A program made the translations under genes and the position numbers. A DNA stretch of 44,133 nucleotides from Comamonadaceae bacterium (GTDB lineage Bacteria; Pseudomonadota; Gammaproteobacteria; Burkholderiales; Burkholderiaceae_C): NCBI GenBank assembly GCA_947373605.1, contig CANBYM010000013.1, forward strand, positions 1-44,133, given 5' to 3'. Position 1 is the first letter of the stretch; each line of letters starts with the position of its first letter. The notes under the pieces were generated by a model that worked only from the letters and a program-made list of their open reading frames with translations, did not search any database and was not told the origin of the DNA. Shown one piece after another: positions 1 through 10,338 of this stretch.

Positions 1-1
1 G

Positions 2-58
2 TTTGGTTATGACACCGCGAACTACACCAGCAACGTTTCAACGCAACTGAGGCCATAG
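2..58 (+). CDS. C-terminal fragment of an upstream protein (…FGYDTANYTSNVSTQLRP*), truncated by the window edge
   Basis: Open frame from base 2 to TAG at 56-58, followed directly by a terminator-like hairpin. Confidence 0.4.
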   Translation, partial: FGYDTANYTSNVSTQLRP

Positions 59-97
59 TTCGCGCGCCCGGTGGCGCAAGTGAACTACTGAATTCTC

Positions 98-128
98 AAA
101 AGCGCGGCACATACCCGCGCTTTTTTTT
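98..128 (+). terminator. Rho-independent terminator
   Basis: AGCGCGG…CCGCGCT stem followed by a run of T (TTTTTTTT). Confidence 0.75.
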
Positions 129-151
129 CGACTCTTACAACTGCAGAAAAC

Positions 152-2089
152 ATGATTCAAATTACGCTTCCCGATGGTTCTCAACGTGAATTTCCCGGCC
201 CCGTGACCGTGGCTGAAGTGGCTGCGTCCATCGGCTCGGGGCTGGCCAAGGCCGCCTTGGCCGGCAAAGTGCGATCGAGTGATGCGACGGTCGATGCTGC
301 GAAGGTCGTGGATACCAGTTTCCTGATGTCGTCGAACAGCGCACTCTCGATCATTACGGCCAAAGATGCCGATGGCCTTGAGGTCATCCGTCACAGCACC
401 GCTCACTTGTTGGCCTACGCCGTAAAAGAGCTTTTTCCGGACGCGCAAGTCACCATTGGTCCTGTGATTGAACATGGGTTTTTCTACGACTTTTCCTATA
501 AGCGTCCGTTTACACCCGAAGATATGGCGGCCATCGAAAAAAAGATGACCGAACTTGCCAACAAAGATGAAGCGGTAGTCCGCCGTGTGTTGCCGCGCGA
601 TGAGGCGGTGGCCTATTTCAAGGGCATGGGGGAGCATTACAAAGCAGAAATCATTGCAAGTATCCCCAGCAATGAAGATGTGTCCCTGTACCGCGAGGGC
701 AAGTTCGAAGATTTGTGCCGCGGCCCGCATGTCCCCAGCACGGGCAAGCTGAAGCATTTCAAGCTGATGAAGCTCGCCGGAGCATACTGGCGCGGTGACC
801 ACAAGAACGAAATGCTGCAACGCATTTACGGCACGGTTTGGGCGACCAAGGATGAACTGCAACAGCACCTGACCATGCTGGAAGAGGCCGAAAAGCGTGA
901 TCACCGAAAACTAGGTAAAGAACTGGACTTGTTCCATATCGACGATCACGCCCCAGGACTGGTGTTCTGGCACCCCAAGGGCTGGACACTGTGGCAAGGT
1001 GTGGAACAGTATATGCGACAGGTCTATCGCGAGAATGGCTATCAAGAAGTCAAAGGGCCGCAAATCATCGACAAGAGTTTGTGGGAAAAGACCGGTCACT
1101 GGGACAAATACCGCGAAAACATGTTCATTACAGAGTCAGAAAAGCGCGAATACGCTTTGAAGCCAATGAACTGCCCCGGCCATATTTTGATATTTAAGCA
1201 GGGTATAAAAAGTTACCGAGATTTGCCTTTGCGATACGGTGAGTTTGGCAATTGCCACCGCAATGAACCGTCCGGCGGCCTGCATGGCATCATGCGTGTA
1301 CGCGGATTTACACAAGATGATGGCCACATTTTTTGCACTGAAGAGCAGATTTTGAAGGAGTGCGTGGACTACACCGCCTTGCTGCAAAAGGTGTACACGG
1401 ACTTTGGATTCAAGAACATTATTTACAAGGTGGCCACGCGTCCGGAGAAGCGTATTGGTACGGATGAGAGTTGGGACAAGGCAGAGCATGCGCTGATGGA
1501 AAGCCTTCGCGCATCAGGCTGTGAGTTCGAAATTGCACCGGGTGATGGAGCCTTTTACGGCCCCAAAATTGAATACACGCTCAAAGACGCCATTGGCCGT
1601 CAATGGCAATGTGGCACGATGCAAGTGGACTTTTTTATGACCGAGCGCCTCGACGCCGAATATGTGGGCGAAGATGGTGCCCGCCATCGGCCTGTCATGC
1701 TGCACCGAGCGATTGTTGGAAGTCTTGAACGTTTTATTGGAATTCTTATTGAAGAATCTGCCGGCGCGCTGCCAGCATGGCTTGCTCCAGTTCAAATTGC
1801 GGTCCTCAACATTACTGATGCACAGGCCGATTACGCCCGTTCCGTGGCTAAAAGGCTGCAAAATCAAGGGCTTAGGGTCAATTTAGATCTGCGCAATGAG
1901 AAAATTACCTATAAAATACGAGAGCACTCGATGCAGAAGCTGCCGTATCTGATTGTTATTGGTGACAAGGAAATGGCAGCTGACGCTCTAGCAGTGCGCG
2001 CCCGGGGTGGCCAAGACCTCGGTGCAATGTCTCTTGAAGCCTTTGTGCAAAAAATCACGAGCGATATTGCTAACAAGTCGGCAATTTGA
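152..2089 (+). CDS. thrS: Threonyl-tRNA synthetase
   Basis: 645 aa; TGS N-terminal domain, [19 protein letters not shown], class II motifs ([33 protein letters not shown]); followed by infC. Confidence 0.98.
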   Translation: MIQITLPDGSQREFPGPVTVAEVAASIGSGLAKAALAGKVRSSDATVDAAKVVDTSFLMSSNSALSIITAKDADGLEVIRHSTAHLLAYAVKELFPDAQVTIGPVIEHGFFYDFSYKRPFTPEDMAAIEKKMTELANKDEAVVRRVLPRDEAVAYFKGMGEHYKAEIIASIPSNEDVSLYREGKFEDLCRGPHVPSTGKLKHFKLMKLAGAYWRGDHKNEMLQRIYGTVWATKDELQQHLTMLEEAEKRDHRKLGKELDLFHIDDHAPGLVFWHPKGWTLWQGVEQYMRQVYRENGYQEVKGPQIIDKSLWEKTGHWDKYRENMFITESEKREYALKPMNCPGHILIFKQGIKSYRDLPLRYGEFGNCHRNEPSGGLHGIMRVRGFTQDDGHIFCTEEQILKECVDYTALLQKVYTDFGFKNIIYKVATRPEKRIGTDESWDKAEHALMESLRASGCEFEIAPGDGAFYGPKIEYTLKDAIGRQWQCGTMQVDFFMTERLDAEYVGEDGARHRPVMLHRAIVGSLERFIGILIEESAGALPAWLAPVQIAVLNITDAQADYARSVAKRLQNQGLRVNLDLRNEKITYKIREHSMQKLPYLIVIGDKEMAADALAVRARGGQDLGAMSLEAFVQKITSDIANKSAI

Positions 2090-2090
2090 G

Positions 2091-2110
2091 AATCCGCTTT
2101 GCGGGTTTTT
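2091..2110 (+). terminator. Terminator/attenuator-like hairpin between thrS and infC
   Basis: AATCCGC-TTT-GCGGGTTTTT: stem plus T-run immediately after the thrS stop. Confidence 0.55.
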
Positions 2111-2203
2111 AAGGCGTCAACGTCGGAAGCGCGCAGTGTCAGACAGATTTTTTGCAGTTAAACGGCCACGGTTTGCGTGGCAGATTTTGTGAGGGAATGA
2201 ACC

Positions 2204-2791
2204 ATCGCTACTGAATTTCGTGACCGCCGTCAGCGTGAAGAACGTAAACACCGTTTGAACCGGGAAATCATGGCTCCTGAGGTGCGCCTTACAGGGCCAG
2301 ACAATGAGCCACTTGGTGTTGTGAGCCTGATGGAAGCCCTGCGTCAAGCGGGTGAGCTTGATGTTGATTTGGTTGAAATTGCTGCCACTGCCAATCCACC
2401 GGTTTGCCGGTTGATGGACTACGGCAAATTTAAATACCAAGAGCAAAAGAAAGCTGCGGAAGCGAAGGCCAAGCAAACGGTCATTGAAATTAAAGAAATC
2501 AAGTTCCGCCCAGGTACAGATGATGGTGACTACAACATCAAGATGCGCAATATCAAGCGTTTCTTGGCCGAAGGCGACAAGTGCAAGATCACTTTGCGTT
2601 TTCGGGGTCGTGAAATCACCCACCAGGAAATTGGTCTGGCCATGTTGCAGCGTATGCGCGACGAGTTGGGTGACACGATCCTCGTAGAGCAGTTTCCCAA
2701 GTTGGAAGGCCGCCAAATGATCATGATGATCGCGCCAGGGCGTAAAAAGCCGGCAGCTGCGGCCAAGCCTGCAGCAGAAGTGGTTAGCTAA
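2204..2791 (+). CDS. infC: Translation initiation factor IF-3, probably initiating at AUC ([31 protein letters not shown]…)
   Basis: IF-3 sequence [30 protein letters not shown] at 2191-2196 is 7 nt from ATC 2204; in-frame TGA at 2198-2200 bounds the start. Confidence 0.93.
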   Translation: MATEFRDRRQREERKHRLNREIMAPEVRLTGPDNEPLGVVSLMEALRQAGELDVDLVEIAATANPPVCRLMDYGKFKYQEQKKAAEAKAKQTVIEIKEIKFRPGTDDGDYNIKMRNIKRFLAEGDKCKITLRFRGREITHQEIGLAMLQRMRDELGDTILVEQFPKLEGRQMIMMIAPGRKKPAAAAKPAAEVVS

Positions 2792-2956
2792 TTAGTTGCG
2801 GCCGGTCTGGTCACCGGTCGTGGCGAATGTGGAGAGCCTTAACGCTCTTCATGAAAGTGGTGAGTTTAAGTACTTGCCACAAAAGTGGCTCGGGGCCAAC
2901 AAGGCTGGAAATTGTTTCCAGACGCCTCACGAGCACAAAGTAAAAGGAGCATTTTC

Positions 2957-3160
2957 ATGCCCAAGATGAAGACCAAGAGCGCGGCGAAGAAACGCTTCCG
3001 CGTACGTCCAGGTGGAACCGTTAAACGCGGTCAAGCCTTCAAGCGTCATATTTTGACCAAGAAGACCACCAAAAATAAACGCCACTTGCGCGGTTCCACT
3101 GGAGTTCATGAGACCAATATGGGTCACATGGCACAGATGCTGCCAGGCCGTGGTATTTAA
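2957..3160 (+). CDS. rpmI: 50S ribosomal protein L35
   Basis: [31 protein letters not shown]…; SD AAAGGAGC upstream; between infC and rplT. Confidence 0.98.
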   Translation: MPKMKTKSAAKKRFRVRPGGTVKRGQAFKRHILTKKTTKNKRHLRGSTGVHETNMGHMAQMLPGRGI

Positions 3161-3185
3161 TTAACGACGAACAAGGAGTAATCAA

Positions 3186-3545
3186 ATGCCTCGCGTCAAA
3201 CGTGGTGTAACGGCTCGCGCCCGCCACAAAAAAGTTCTCGCCCTCGCTAAGGGTTTTCGCGGTCGCCGCGGTAATGTCTTCCGTATCGCTAAAGAGGCGG
3301 TAATGAAGGCCGGGCAATATGCCTACCGTGACCGTCGTACCAAAAAGCGTGTATTCCGCCAGTTGTGGATTGCCCGTATCAATGCTGCTGCACGCCAATG
3401 TGGCATGACATACAGCCAGTTCGCCAATGGCCTGAAAAAAGCCAATATTGAGATCGACCGCAAAGTCTTGAGCGACATTGCTATCCATGACATGGCGGCA
3501 TTTGCCGGCATCGTGGCGCAGGTCAAGGCCAAACTGGCTGCTTGA
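3186..3545 (+). CDS. rplT: 50S ribosomal protein L20
   Basis: [51 protein letters not shown]…. Confidence 0.99.
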   Translation: MPRVKRGVTARARHKKVLALAKGFRGRRGNVFRIAKEAVMKAGQYAYRDRRTKKRVFRQLWIARINAAARQCGMTYSQFANGLKKANIEIDRKVLSDIAIHDMAAFAGIVAQVKAKLAA

Positions 3546-3589
3546 TCTCCGGCCGGACGCTAATGCTGAATTAGCGCTTGGCGCATCGG

Positions 3590-3629
3590 AAAAAAGGGCT
3601 AGGGCTTCCACAAGCGCTAGCCCTTTTTC
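3590..3629 (+). terminator. Strong terminator/attenuator-like hairpin between rplT and pheS
   Basis: AAAAAGGGCTAG…CTAGCCCTTTTT with inner GCTT/AAGC pairing, followed by T-rich tract. Confidence 0.65.
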
Positions 3630-3655
3630 ATTTGAACTCCCTAAACCCGAATCGC

Positions 3656-4726
3656 ATGACCGACCTGAATGACCTTGTAGCCACTGCCAAAGCCACTTTT
3701 GCCGATGCACTGACACCCGCCGATCTCGAAAATGCCAAAGCGTTTTTTCTGGGCAAGTCAGGCAGGGTCACAGAGCTAATGAAGGGAATGGCCACGCTGA
3801 CGGTTGAAGAGAAGAAATCACTGGGGGCATCCATCAATGTCGTCAAGCAAGCGATCGAACTTGCACTCAACAACCGCAGGCACGAGCTTGCAGACGCTGA
3901 AATGCTCGGCCAGTTGCAGGCTGAGGCATTGGACGTTAGTCTTCTCGGACGCCGACGGGGGCAGGGTGGATTACACCCAGTGTCTATCACTTTGGAACGT
4001 ATCGAGGCCATTTTTGGTTCTATGGGTTTTGACGTTGCACAGGGGCCTGAGATTGAGTCCGATTGGTTTAACTTCACCGCTTTGAATACTCCGGAAGACC
4101 ATCCCGCCCGCTCCATGCACGACACGTTTTACGTGGAAGGTGGTTCCGCCTCTGCACCGAATCTTTTGCGCACCCACACCAGTCCGATGCAAATCCGTCA
4201 CGCCGTTCAACACGTCAAGGCACATCGCCTTGCTGCCGGTGTATCTGAGGCAGGATTGTTTGCCGGTGATATGCCTGAGATTCGTGTGATTGCTCCCGGG
4301 CGCACTTACCGTGTAGATAGTGACGCCACGCACTCGCCCATGTTTCACCAATGTGAGGGGCTATGGGTTGGCGAGAACGTGAGTTTTAAAGATCTCAAGT
4401 TTGTCTTTACCGACTTCTGCCGTACATTTTTCGAAAGTGATGATTTGGTCCTTCGCTTTCGGCCTAGTTTCTTCCCGTTCACGGAGCCTAGCGCGGAAAT
4501 TGATATCCAGTTTCAGAGCGGTCCATTGGCGGGGCGATGGTTGGAGGTCGCCGGCTCCGGGCAAGTGCATCCGAATGTGATTCGCAATATGGGTCTTGAT
4601 CCCGAGAAATTCATTGGATTTGCATTCGGGATGGGGCCAGACCGGCTCACTATGCTCCGCTATGGTGTGAACGATTTACGCCTGTTTTTCGATGGTGATG
4701 TGCGATTCCTAGCGCAGTTTCAATAA
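3656..4726 (+). CDS. pheS: Phenylalanyl-tRNA synthetase alpha subunit
   Basis: Class II motifs: [53 protein letters not shown]. Confidence 0.98.
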   Translation: MTDLNDLVATAKATFADALTPADLENAKAFFLGKSGRVTELMKGMATLTVEEKKSLGASINVVKQAIELALNNRRHELADAEMLGQLQAEALDVSLLGRRRGQGGLHPVSITLERIEAIFGSMGFDVAQGPEIESDWFNFTALNTPEDHPARSMHDTFYVEGGSASAPNLLRTHTSPMQIRHAVQHVKAHRLAAGVSEAGLFAGDMPEIRVIAPGRTYRVDSDATHSPMFHQCEGLWVGENVSFKDLKFVFTDFCRTFFESDDLVLRFRPSFFPFTEPSAEIDIQFQSGPLAGRWLEVAGSGQVHPNVIRNMGLDPEKFIGFAFGMGPDRLTMLRYGVNDLRLFFDGDVRFLAQFQ

Positions 4727-4753
4727 GACTTAACCAATAACGACAGTCACATC

Positions 4754-7189
4754 ATGCAATTTCCAGAATCCTGGCTACGTACGTTTTGCAATCCTCCCAT
4801 TTCCACTGCTCAGCTGGCTGATGCCCTGACAATGGCCGGGCTCGAAGTGGAAGAACTCCAACCGGTTGCACCTCCATTTTCAAAAATAGTTGTCGGTGAA
4901 ATTAAAGAGGCGCTGCAGCATCCCAACGCAGATCGCTTGCGCGTTTGCAAGGTCGATGTAGGGGCCGCCGCATTGCTGAACATTGTCTGCGGTGCACCGA
5001 ATGCACGCGTTGGCATACGCATACCTTGCGCACTTGTGGGAGCCGAGTTGCCGCCCGGTGATGATGGAAAGCCATTCCTGATTAAAGTGGGCAAGTTGCG
5101 CGGCGTTGAGAGTGAAGGCATGCTTTGCTCCGCCCGTGAGCTCAAACTGTCAGATGACCATGGTGGCTTGCTGGAGCTGCACGGCGATGCACCGCTTGGT
5201 CAAAATGTGCGTGAGTATTTAAATCTGGACGACACGCTTTTTACATTGAAACTCACGCCCAACTTGGCGCATTGTCTGAGTGTTTATGGCGTTGCCCGCG
5301 AAGTTGCTGCCTTGACCGGATCACCATTGACCACACCGCAATTTCCGGCGGTTGCTGAAACAAACGCGCAGAAGGTTGAGGTGAAAATCAGCGCTACTGA
5401 TTTGTGCGGTCGCTTTTCCGGGCGCGTGATTTCGCAAATCAATGCAAAGGCAAAAACACCCCAATGGATGGTTGACCGTTTGGCACGCTGCGGTCAGCGC
5501 AGTGTGACCGCGCTGGTCGACATTTCCAACTACGTTATGTTTGAGTTGGGGCGTCCCACCCACATCTTTGACTTGGACAAAATTCATGGCGGTTTGGATG
5601 TGCGTTGGGGACGGTCCGGCGAGCAATTGAAATTGCTCAATGGAAGCACAGTAACCCTCGACGGAAAGGTGGGGGTAATTGCCGACAACGTGTGCGTAGA
5701 GTCCTTGGCCGGGATCATGGGTGGTGACTCTACTGCAGTGTCCGATGACACGCAGAACATTTATGTGGAGGCGGCGTTCTGGTGGCCTAAAGCTATTGCC
5801 GGGCGTTCGCGGAGATTCAATTTTTCAACAGATGCAGGGCACCGATTTGAACGTGGTGTTGATCCGTTAAATACGGTAGAACACTTGGAGAGAATCAGCC
5901 AACTTATTCTCGAAATCTGCGGAACGGATCAAACAACTTGTGGTCCCATGGATGATCAGCAGCCCAATATGCCGAGCAATGCATCGGTAAATCTGCGAGT
6001 TGCCCGTGCCGCCAAAATTATCGGGATGCCGTTGTCGCAGCAACAGTGCGTTGAAGCATTGCAGCGGCTTGGCTTGCCCCTCACGCAATCTGATGGCGTA
6101 ATTACGGTGGAACCACCAAGCTACCGCTTTGACCTGCAAATTGAAGAAGACTTGATCGAAGAAGTAGTACGGATGATTGGCTATAACAATCTTCCGGAAA
6201 CCCCGCCGAACGCGCCAATAACCGCAAAAATCCGGCCCGAGTCGCAGCGCAGTTCATTTGGTGTACGCCATGCTTTAGCGGCAATGGGATACCAGGAGAC
6301 CATCAACTTCAGCTTTGTAGAGGAGCGCTGGGAACTGGAGCTTGCGGGTAACCCCAATCCGATCAAGCTGCTCAATCCTATTGCCAGCCAAATGAGTGTG
6401 ATGCGTTCGTCGCTCTTGGGCTCGCTGATTCAGGTCTTGAAGTTCAACATGGCACGCAAAGCCGGACGAGTGCGCGTGTTTGAAATTGGACGTGTTTTTT
6501 TACGTGATGCCTCGGTTAAAAGCACCGACACGACGGTGGAAGGCTTTGATCAGCCGATGCGTATTGCCGGCTTGGTCTCGGGTAGCACTGCAACTCTGCA
6601 ATGGGGCGTTAAGGACCTGCAGGCTGATTTTTTTGATGCCAAGGGTGATGTCGAGGAATTGCTCGCACCGTTGGACGCGAAATTTGAGCCCGCTGAACAT
6701 CCTGCGATGCACCCCGGCCGTTGCGCCAAGGTGGTTTTGAACGACAAAGTAATTGGTTATGTGGGAGAACTGCATCCCAAATGGCGCCAGGGCTACGAAT
6801 TGGCCGTGGCTCCAATCTTGTTTGAGCTTGATATGGATGCGGTTTTGCGGCGCAATGTTCCTGTATTTGAGCCTGTAGCAAAGTTTCAGTCGGTCCAGCG
6901 TGACATTGCAGTTGTAGTTTCTGACGCGGTGACTCATGCTGCATTAATGAATGCTATTTGGGCGGCGCCGACCGCCGGCTTGTTGCGTGATGCCAATTTG
7001 TTTGACGTTTATCGCCCCAAAGTCACCAAAGATGTGCAAACTGCTCAAGGTACACAGGACCGTAGTATGGCTGTTCGACTTACCCTGAACAGCAATGAAG
7101 CCACGCTGACCGAAGAGCAGATTGAAGCCGCGGTCAAGGCAGTTGTCAAACAGCTTTCCGATTCGGTTCACGCGCGTCAACGTGTTTGA
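4754..7189 (+). CDS. pheT: Phenylalanyl-tRNA synthetase beta subunit
   Basis: 811 aa; MQFPESWLRTFCNPPIST…, tRNA-binding domain, RFERGVDP, C-terminal FDX-ACB domain. Confidence 0.98.
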   Translation: MQFPESWLRTFCNPPISTAQLADALTMAGLEVEELQPVAPPFSKIVVGEIKEALQHPNADRLRVCKVDVGAAALLNIVCGAPNARVGIRIPCALVGAELPPGDDGKPFLIKVGKLRGVESEGMLCSARELKLSDDHGGLLELHGDAPLGQNVREYLNLDDTLFTLKLTPNLAHCLSVYGVAREVAALTGSPLTTPQFPAVAETNAQKVEVKISATDLCGRFSGRVISQINAKAKTPQWMVDRLARCGQRSVTALVDISNYVMFELGRPTHIFDLDKIHGGLDVRWGRSGEQLKLLNGSTVTLDGKVGVIADNVCVESLAGIMGGDSTAVSDDTQNIYVEAAFWWPKAIAGRSRRFNFSTDAGHRFERGVDPLNTVEHLERISQLILEICGTDQTTCGPMDDQQPNMPSNASVNLRVARAAKIIGMPLSQQQCVEALQRLGLPLTQSDGVITVEPPSYRFDLQIEEDLIEEVVRMIGYNNLPETPPNAPITAKIRPESQRSSFGVRHALAAMGYQETINFSFVEERWELELAGNPNPIKLLNPIASQMSVMRSSLLGSLIQVLKFNMARKAGRVRVFEIGRVFLRDASVKSTDTTVEGFDQPMRIAGLVSGSTATLQWGVKDLQADFFDAKGDVEELLAPLDAKFEPAEHPAMHPGRCAKVVLNDKVIGYVGELHPKWRQGYELAVAPILFELDMDAVLRRNVPVFEPVAKFQSVQRDIAVVVSDAVTHAALMNAIWAAPTAGLLRDANLFDVYRPKVTKDVQTAQGTQDRSMAVRLTLNSNEATLTEEQIEAAVKAVVKQLSDSVHARQRV

Positions 7190-7220
7190 GGTTGGTTTGT
7201 CCAATCAGAAGTGAGGTGAT

Positions 7221-7556
7221 ATGGATTTTTCAGTTGAAAGTCTTGAAACTCCAGCGCTTACCAAGGCGCAGTTGGCTGATTTGCTGTTCGAGCAAATCGG
7301 CCTGAATAAACGTGAGTCAAAAGACATGATTGATGCCTTCTTCGATCTGATTGCAACAAGCTTGGTGGACGGGACCGACGTGAAAATATCCGGTTTTGGA
7401 AATTTTCAAATCCGTACCAAGGCGCCCCGTCCTGGGCGCAATCCCCGCACCGGTGAAGCCATTCCGATTCAAGCTCGTCGGGTTGTGACATTCCACGCTA
7501 GCCATAAGCTCAAAGAGCAGATTCAAGAAGACACTAAGGTTACGGCGTCACTTTAA
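7221..7556 (+). CDS. ihfA: Integration host factor alpha subunit
   Basis: LTKAQLADLLFEQIGLNKRESKDMIDAFF…GFGNFQIRTKAPRPGRNPRTGEAIPI; follows pheT. Confidence 0.96.
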   Translation: MDFSVESLETPALTKAQLADLLFEQIGLNKRESKDMIDAFFDLIATSLVDGTDVKISGFGNFQIRTKAPRPGRNPRTGEAIPIQARRVVTFHASHKLKEQIQEDTKVTASL

Positions 7557-7625
7557 TCCGACAGTAGTCATTTATTTTCGCAGCTCTGTAATTGCCCTTT
7601 GCATACCATTGAATCTTAGAGTAAC

Positions 7626-7647
7626 CTCTACAGTTTCCTCTGTAGAG
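7626..7647. repeat. Inverted repeat between ihfA and merR
   Basis: CTCTACAG-TTTCCT-CTGTAGAG perfect 8-bp arms. Confidence 0.5.
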
Positions 7648-7658
7648 CATTGATTTCA

Positions 7659-8102
7659 ATGGAGAATACGCTTCCACCGATTCCGGCAAAACGCTACTTC
7701 ACTATCGGTGAGGTGAGTGATTTGTGTGGAGTTAAGCCGCACGTGCTACGGTATTGGGAGCAGGAATTTACGCAGCTGCGGCCTATGAAGCGACGTGGTA
7801 ATCGGCGCTACTACCAGCATCATGAAGTGCTAATGATCCGTCGCATTCGTGATTTGTTGTATGACCAAGGCTTCACCATCAGCGGCGCCCGCAACAAAAT
7901 GCAGGAACTCGTGCAGACAGAACGGGATAAAAAGCGCAACGGTGAGGTCATGCTCGATGGCGTCGATGTGCTTGAGGCCGGTGCTGAAGAGTTAGACGAC
8001 TTTGGGGATAGCATGATGTCTGATCTGATTGAACCTTACTCAGATCAACTAATTCAATTGCGACGGGAACTTGTAGAAATTAGGGAGATGCTCATTCATT
8101 GA
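7659..8102 (+). CDS. MerR-family transcriptional regulator (HTH, YcgE/CarA-like)
   Basis: KRYFTIGEVSDLCGVKPHVLRYWEQEFTQLRPMKRRGNRRYY; conserved position after ihfA. Confidence 0.93.
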   Translation: MENTLPPIPAKRYFTIGEVSDLCGVKPHVLRYWEQEFTQLRPMKRRGNRRYYQHHEVLMIRRIRDLLYDQGFTISGARNKMQELVQTERDKKRNGEVMLDGVDVLEAGAEELDDFGDSMMSDLIEPYSDQLIQLRRELVEIREMLIH

Positions 8103-8731
8103 TAACCATGTTGGGTAGAGAAAAGCATTGCAAAGATATCAAAATGATGATTAATTGCAATATTAATTTGCTTGATGTGTGCAATAAATTGCCTGTGATT
8201 TGCGCAATCGCAAATTCAAGAAGAAGGCTTCCGCGATTGGTCTAATCTCCGAGGCGAAGGTCATTTCAGAACTGTGCAGAGGTTCCGAAAGCAAACTCGA
8301 TAGACCTCTTTCACGAAGTTTACAGTTGCAATTTTTAGCGTTTGCCTGTCACAAACCCCGATGCCTCTGAGGTAGGGTAACAAATAAATTGTCATAAATG
8401 CGTCAAAAATAAGTCAAAAACTATAAGTACCATTGAAATTTATGCGGTTTATCAGTAAGCCATTAGGGTGGCGCCGCAGAGAAAACTTCTTTGACGTTCA
8501 GTGTTCATAGATTCAACTTAATGAAGCCGCTAATGTGACAAATGGGATGCAAGTTGAATACATCGACTATTTTTCTAGTCAAAGGCAAGCCAATTTGTGA
8601 AAAGTGGCATTGAAACGGAATATGTGTTGCATCCGCAAGGTTTCTAAATTCAATCCAGCAGGTCAATTTTGGACCATCCGTAGTCCATCAAAATTTACGT
8701 ATTACAAATTTATAACTTTTGAGAGTGTTTG

Positions 8732-10054
8732 ATGAAAATTACCGTAATCGGCACAGGCTATGTGGGACTGGTCTCCGGCGCCTGTTTGGCAGAAGTGGGT
8801 AACGATGTTCTTTGTTTGGATGTGGATCCAGCCAAGATAAAACTTTTGGAAGATGGGGGAATACCTATATTTGAGCCTGGTTTGAAGGATATGGTAAAAC
8901 GCAATGTGGCCATGGGTCGTCTGCACTTCACGATAGATCCTGAGCAAGCTGCACACTTTGGTACTATTCAATTCATTGCCGTCGGAACTCCTTCCGACGA
9001 AGATGGTTCGGCCGATATTAAGTATGTAATTGCGGCGGCACGGAACATTGGCCGCTACATGACTGATTACAAAGTCATTGTGGACAAAAGCACTGTCCCG
9101 GTGGGAACGGCGGACAGGGTGAAGGCCGCGATTCGCGAAGAATTGGCTAAACGTGGCGTTGAGACCCCTTTTAGCGTTGTCAGCAATCCTGAGTTTTTGA
9201 AAGAGGGTGCTGCGATTGAAGACTTCATGCGTCCTGACCGTATTGTGGTCGGTTGTGACGACGAACAGGCGACCCTCAACATGCGCGCCTTATATGCACC
9301 CATTCAAAGAAATCATGATCGTTTGATCGTCATGGACGTTCGTAGTGCCGAACTGACAAAGTATGCGGCTAATGCGATGCTGGCAACGCGCATCAGCTTC
9401 ATGAACGAACTCGCCAATTTGGCGGAAGTGCTAGGCGCAGATATTGAAAATGTGCGCAAGGGCATCGGCTCTGATTCACGAATTGGGTATGACTTTCTGT
9501 ATGCCGGTGCAGGCTATGGTGGATCATGCTTTCCCAAGGATGTTCAGGCACTCATTCGGACGGCCAAAGAAGATGCGGACATCACGCTCAAAGTGCTCCA
9601 CGCGGTAGAAGAAGCCAACGACGCACAAAAACACGTTCTGGGCGCTAAGGTAATCAAGCGTTTTGGAAAGAATCTGACGGGCATGCACTTTGCTATGTGG
9701 GGCCTTGCATTTAAAGCGAATACGGATGATGTGCGTAAGGCGACAAGCCGAGACGTGATTGCAGATTTGCTGGCGGCAGGAGCTAGTGTGACCGCCTACG
9801 ATCCGGTTGCAATGAAGGAGGCGCAGCATATTTTCGGACACGAAAAAGGTCTTAGCTTTGCCGAAAATCAAACCGCAGCACTCGAAGGTTCTGATGCGCT
9901 AATCATCGTCACTGAATGGAGGGAATTCAGAAGTCCTGACTTCGATGTAATTAAGGCTAAGCTAAAAAACGCAGTAATCTTTGATGGTCGTAATTTATAT
10001 GACCCCAAAATTGTGCGAGGTTTAGGCTTCGAATACAACGCGATTGGTCGCTGA
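8732..10054 (+). CDS. ugd: UDP-glucose 6-dehydrogenase
   Basis: [32 protein letters not shown]…, [15 protein letters not shown] catalytic Cys motif. Confidence 0.96.
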   Translation: MKITVIGTGYVGLVSGACLAEVGNDVLCLDVDPAKIKLLEDGGIPIFEPGLKDMVKRNVAMGRLHFTIDPEQAAHFGTIQFIAVGTPSDEDGSADIKYVIAAARNIGRYMTDYKVIVDKSTVPVGTADRVKAAIREELAKRGVETPFSVVSNPEFLKEGAAIEDFMRPDRIVVGCDDEQATLNMRALYAPIQRNHDRLIVMDVRSAELTKYAANAMLATRISFMNELANLAEVLGADIENVRKGIGSDSRIGYDFLYAGAGYGGSCFPKDVQALIRTAKEDADITLKVLHAVEEANDAQKHVLGAKVIKRFGKNLTGMHFAMWGLAFKANTDDVRKATSRDVIADLLAAGASVTAYDPVAMKEAQHIFGHEKGLSFAENQTAALEGSDALIIVTEWREFRSPDFDVIKAKLKNAVIFDGRNLYDPKIVRGLGFEYNAIGR

Positions 10055-10300
10055 AGGAAACTGCGATTTGGGATGCGGGTGATCCGAATTGTTCTGTAAA
10101 AGGCAGGTGCGTTGGCTACACATTCAACTGCCAAGTTTGGAGCGGCTCAATGTGATCTCAAATCTCTTGAAAATTTGTATGGTGATGTTGGCCTACATCG
10201 CAGTCAACATTTCATAGCCATTCGATTTTGGTTCTAGCCGAGAGATTTGTGTGGCTAAAAGTGTGGCTAAATTCAAGCTATTAACCGCAAAAAGACTAAA

Positions 10301-10328
10301 GGGTTAGCAGGCATTAACCCGCTAACCC
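10301..10328 (-). terminator. Hairpin downstream of tRNA-Pro (minus strand)
   Basis: GGGTTAGC…GCTAACCC inverted repeat; on the minus strand followed by TTTAGTCTTTTT. Confidence 0.5.
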
Positions 10329-10338
10329 TCGTCAATTA

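Noticed and set aside
38-904. 288-aa minus-strand ORF
   Set aside because: Antisense to thrS; no recognisable domain
3546-3655. pheM-like Phe-rich leader peptide before pheS
   Set aside because: CCC-TTT-TTC-ATT-TGA appears, but the codon just before it in frame is TAG and no start with SD precedes it; the T-run belongs to the hairpin
8702-8971. 89-aa minus-strand ORF upstream of and within ugd
   Set aside because: Mostly antisense to ugd; no SD or domain support
10055-10338. attR-like duplication of the tRNA-Pro 3' end
   Set aside because: No second copy of the GGTTCGAATCCTTTCACACCG segment seen in the flanking sequence
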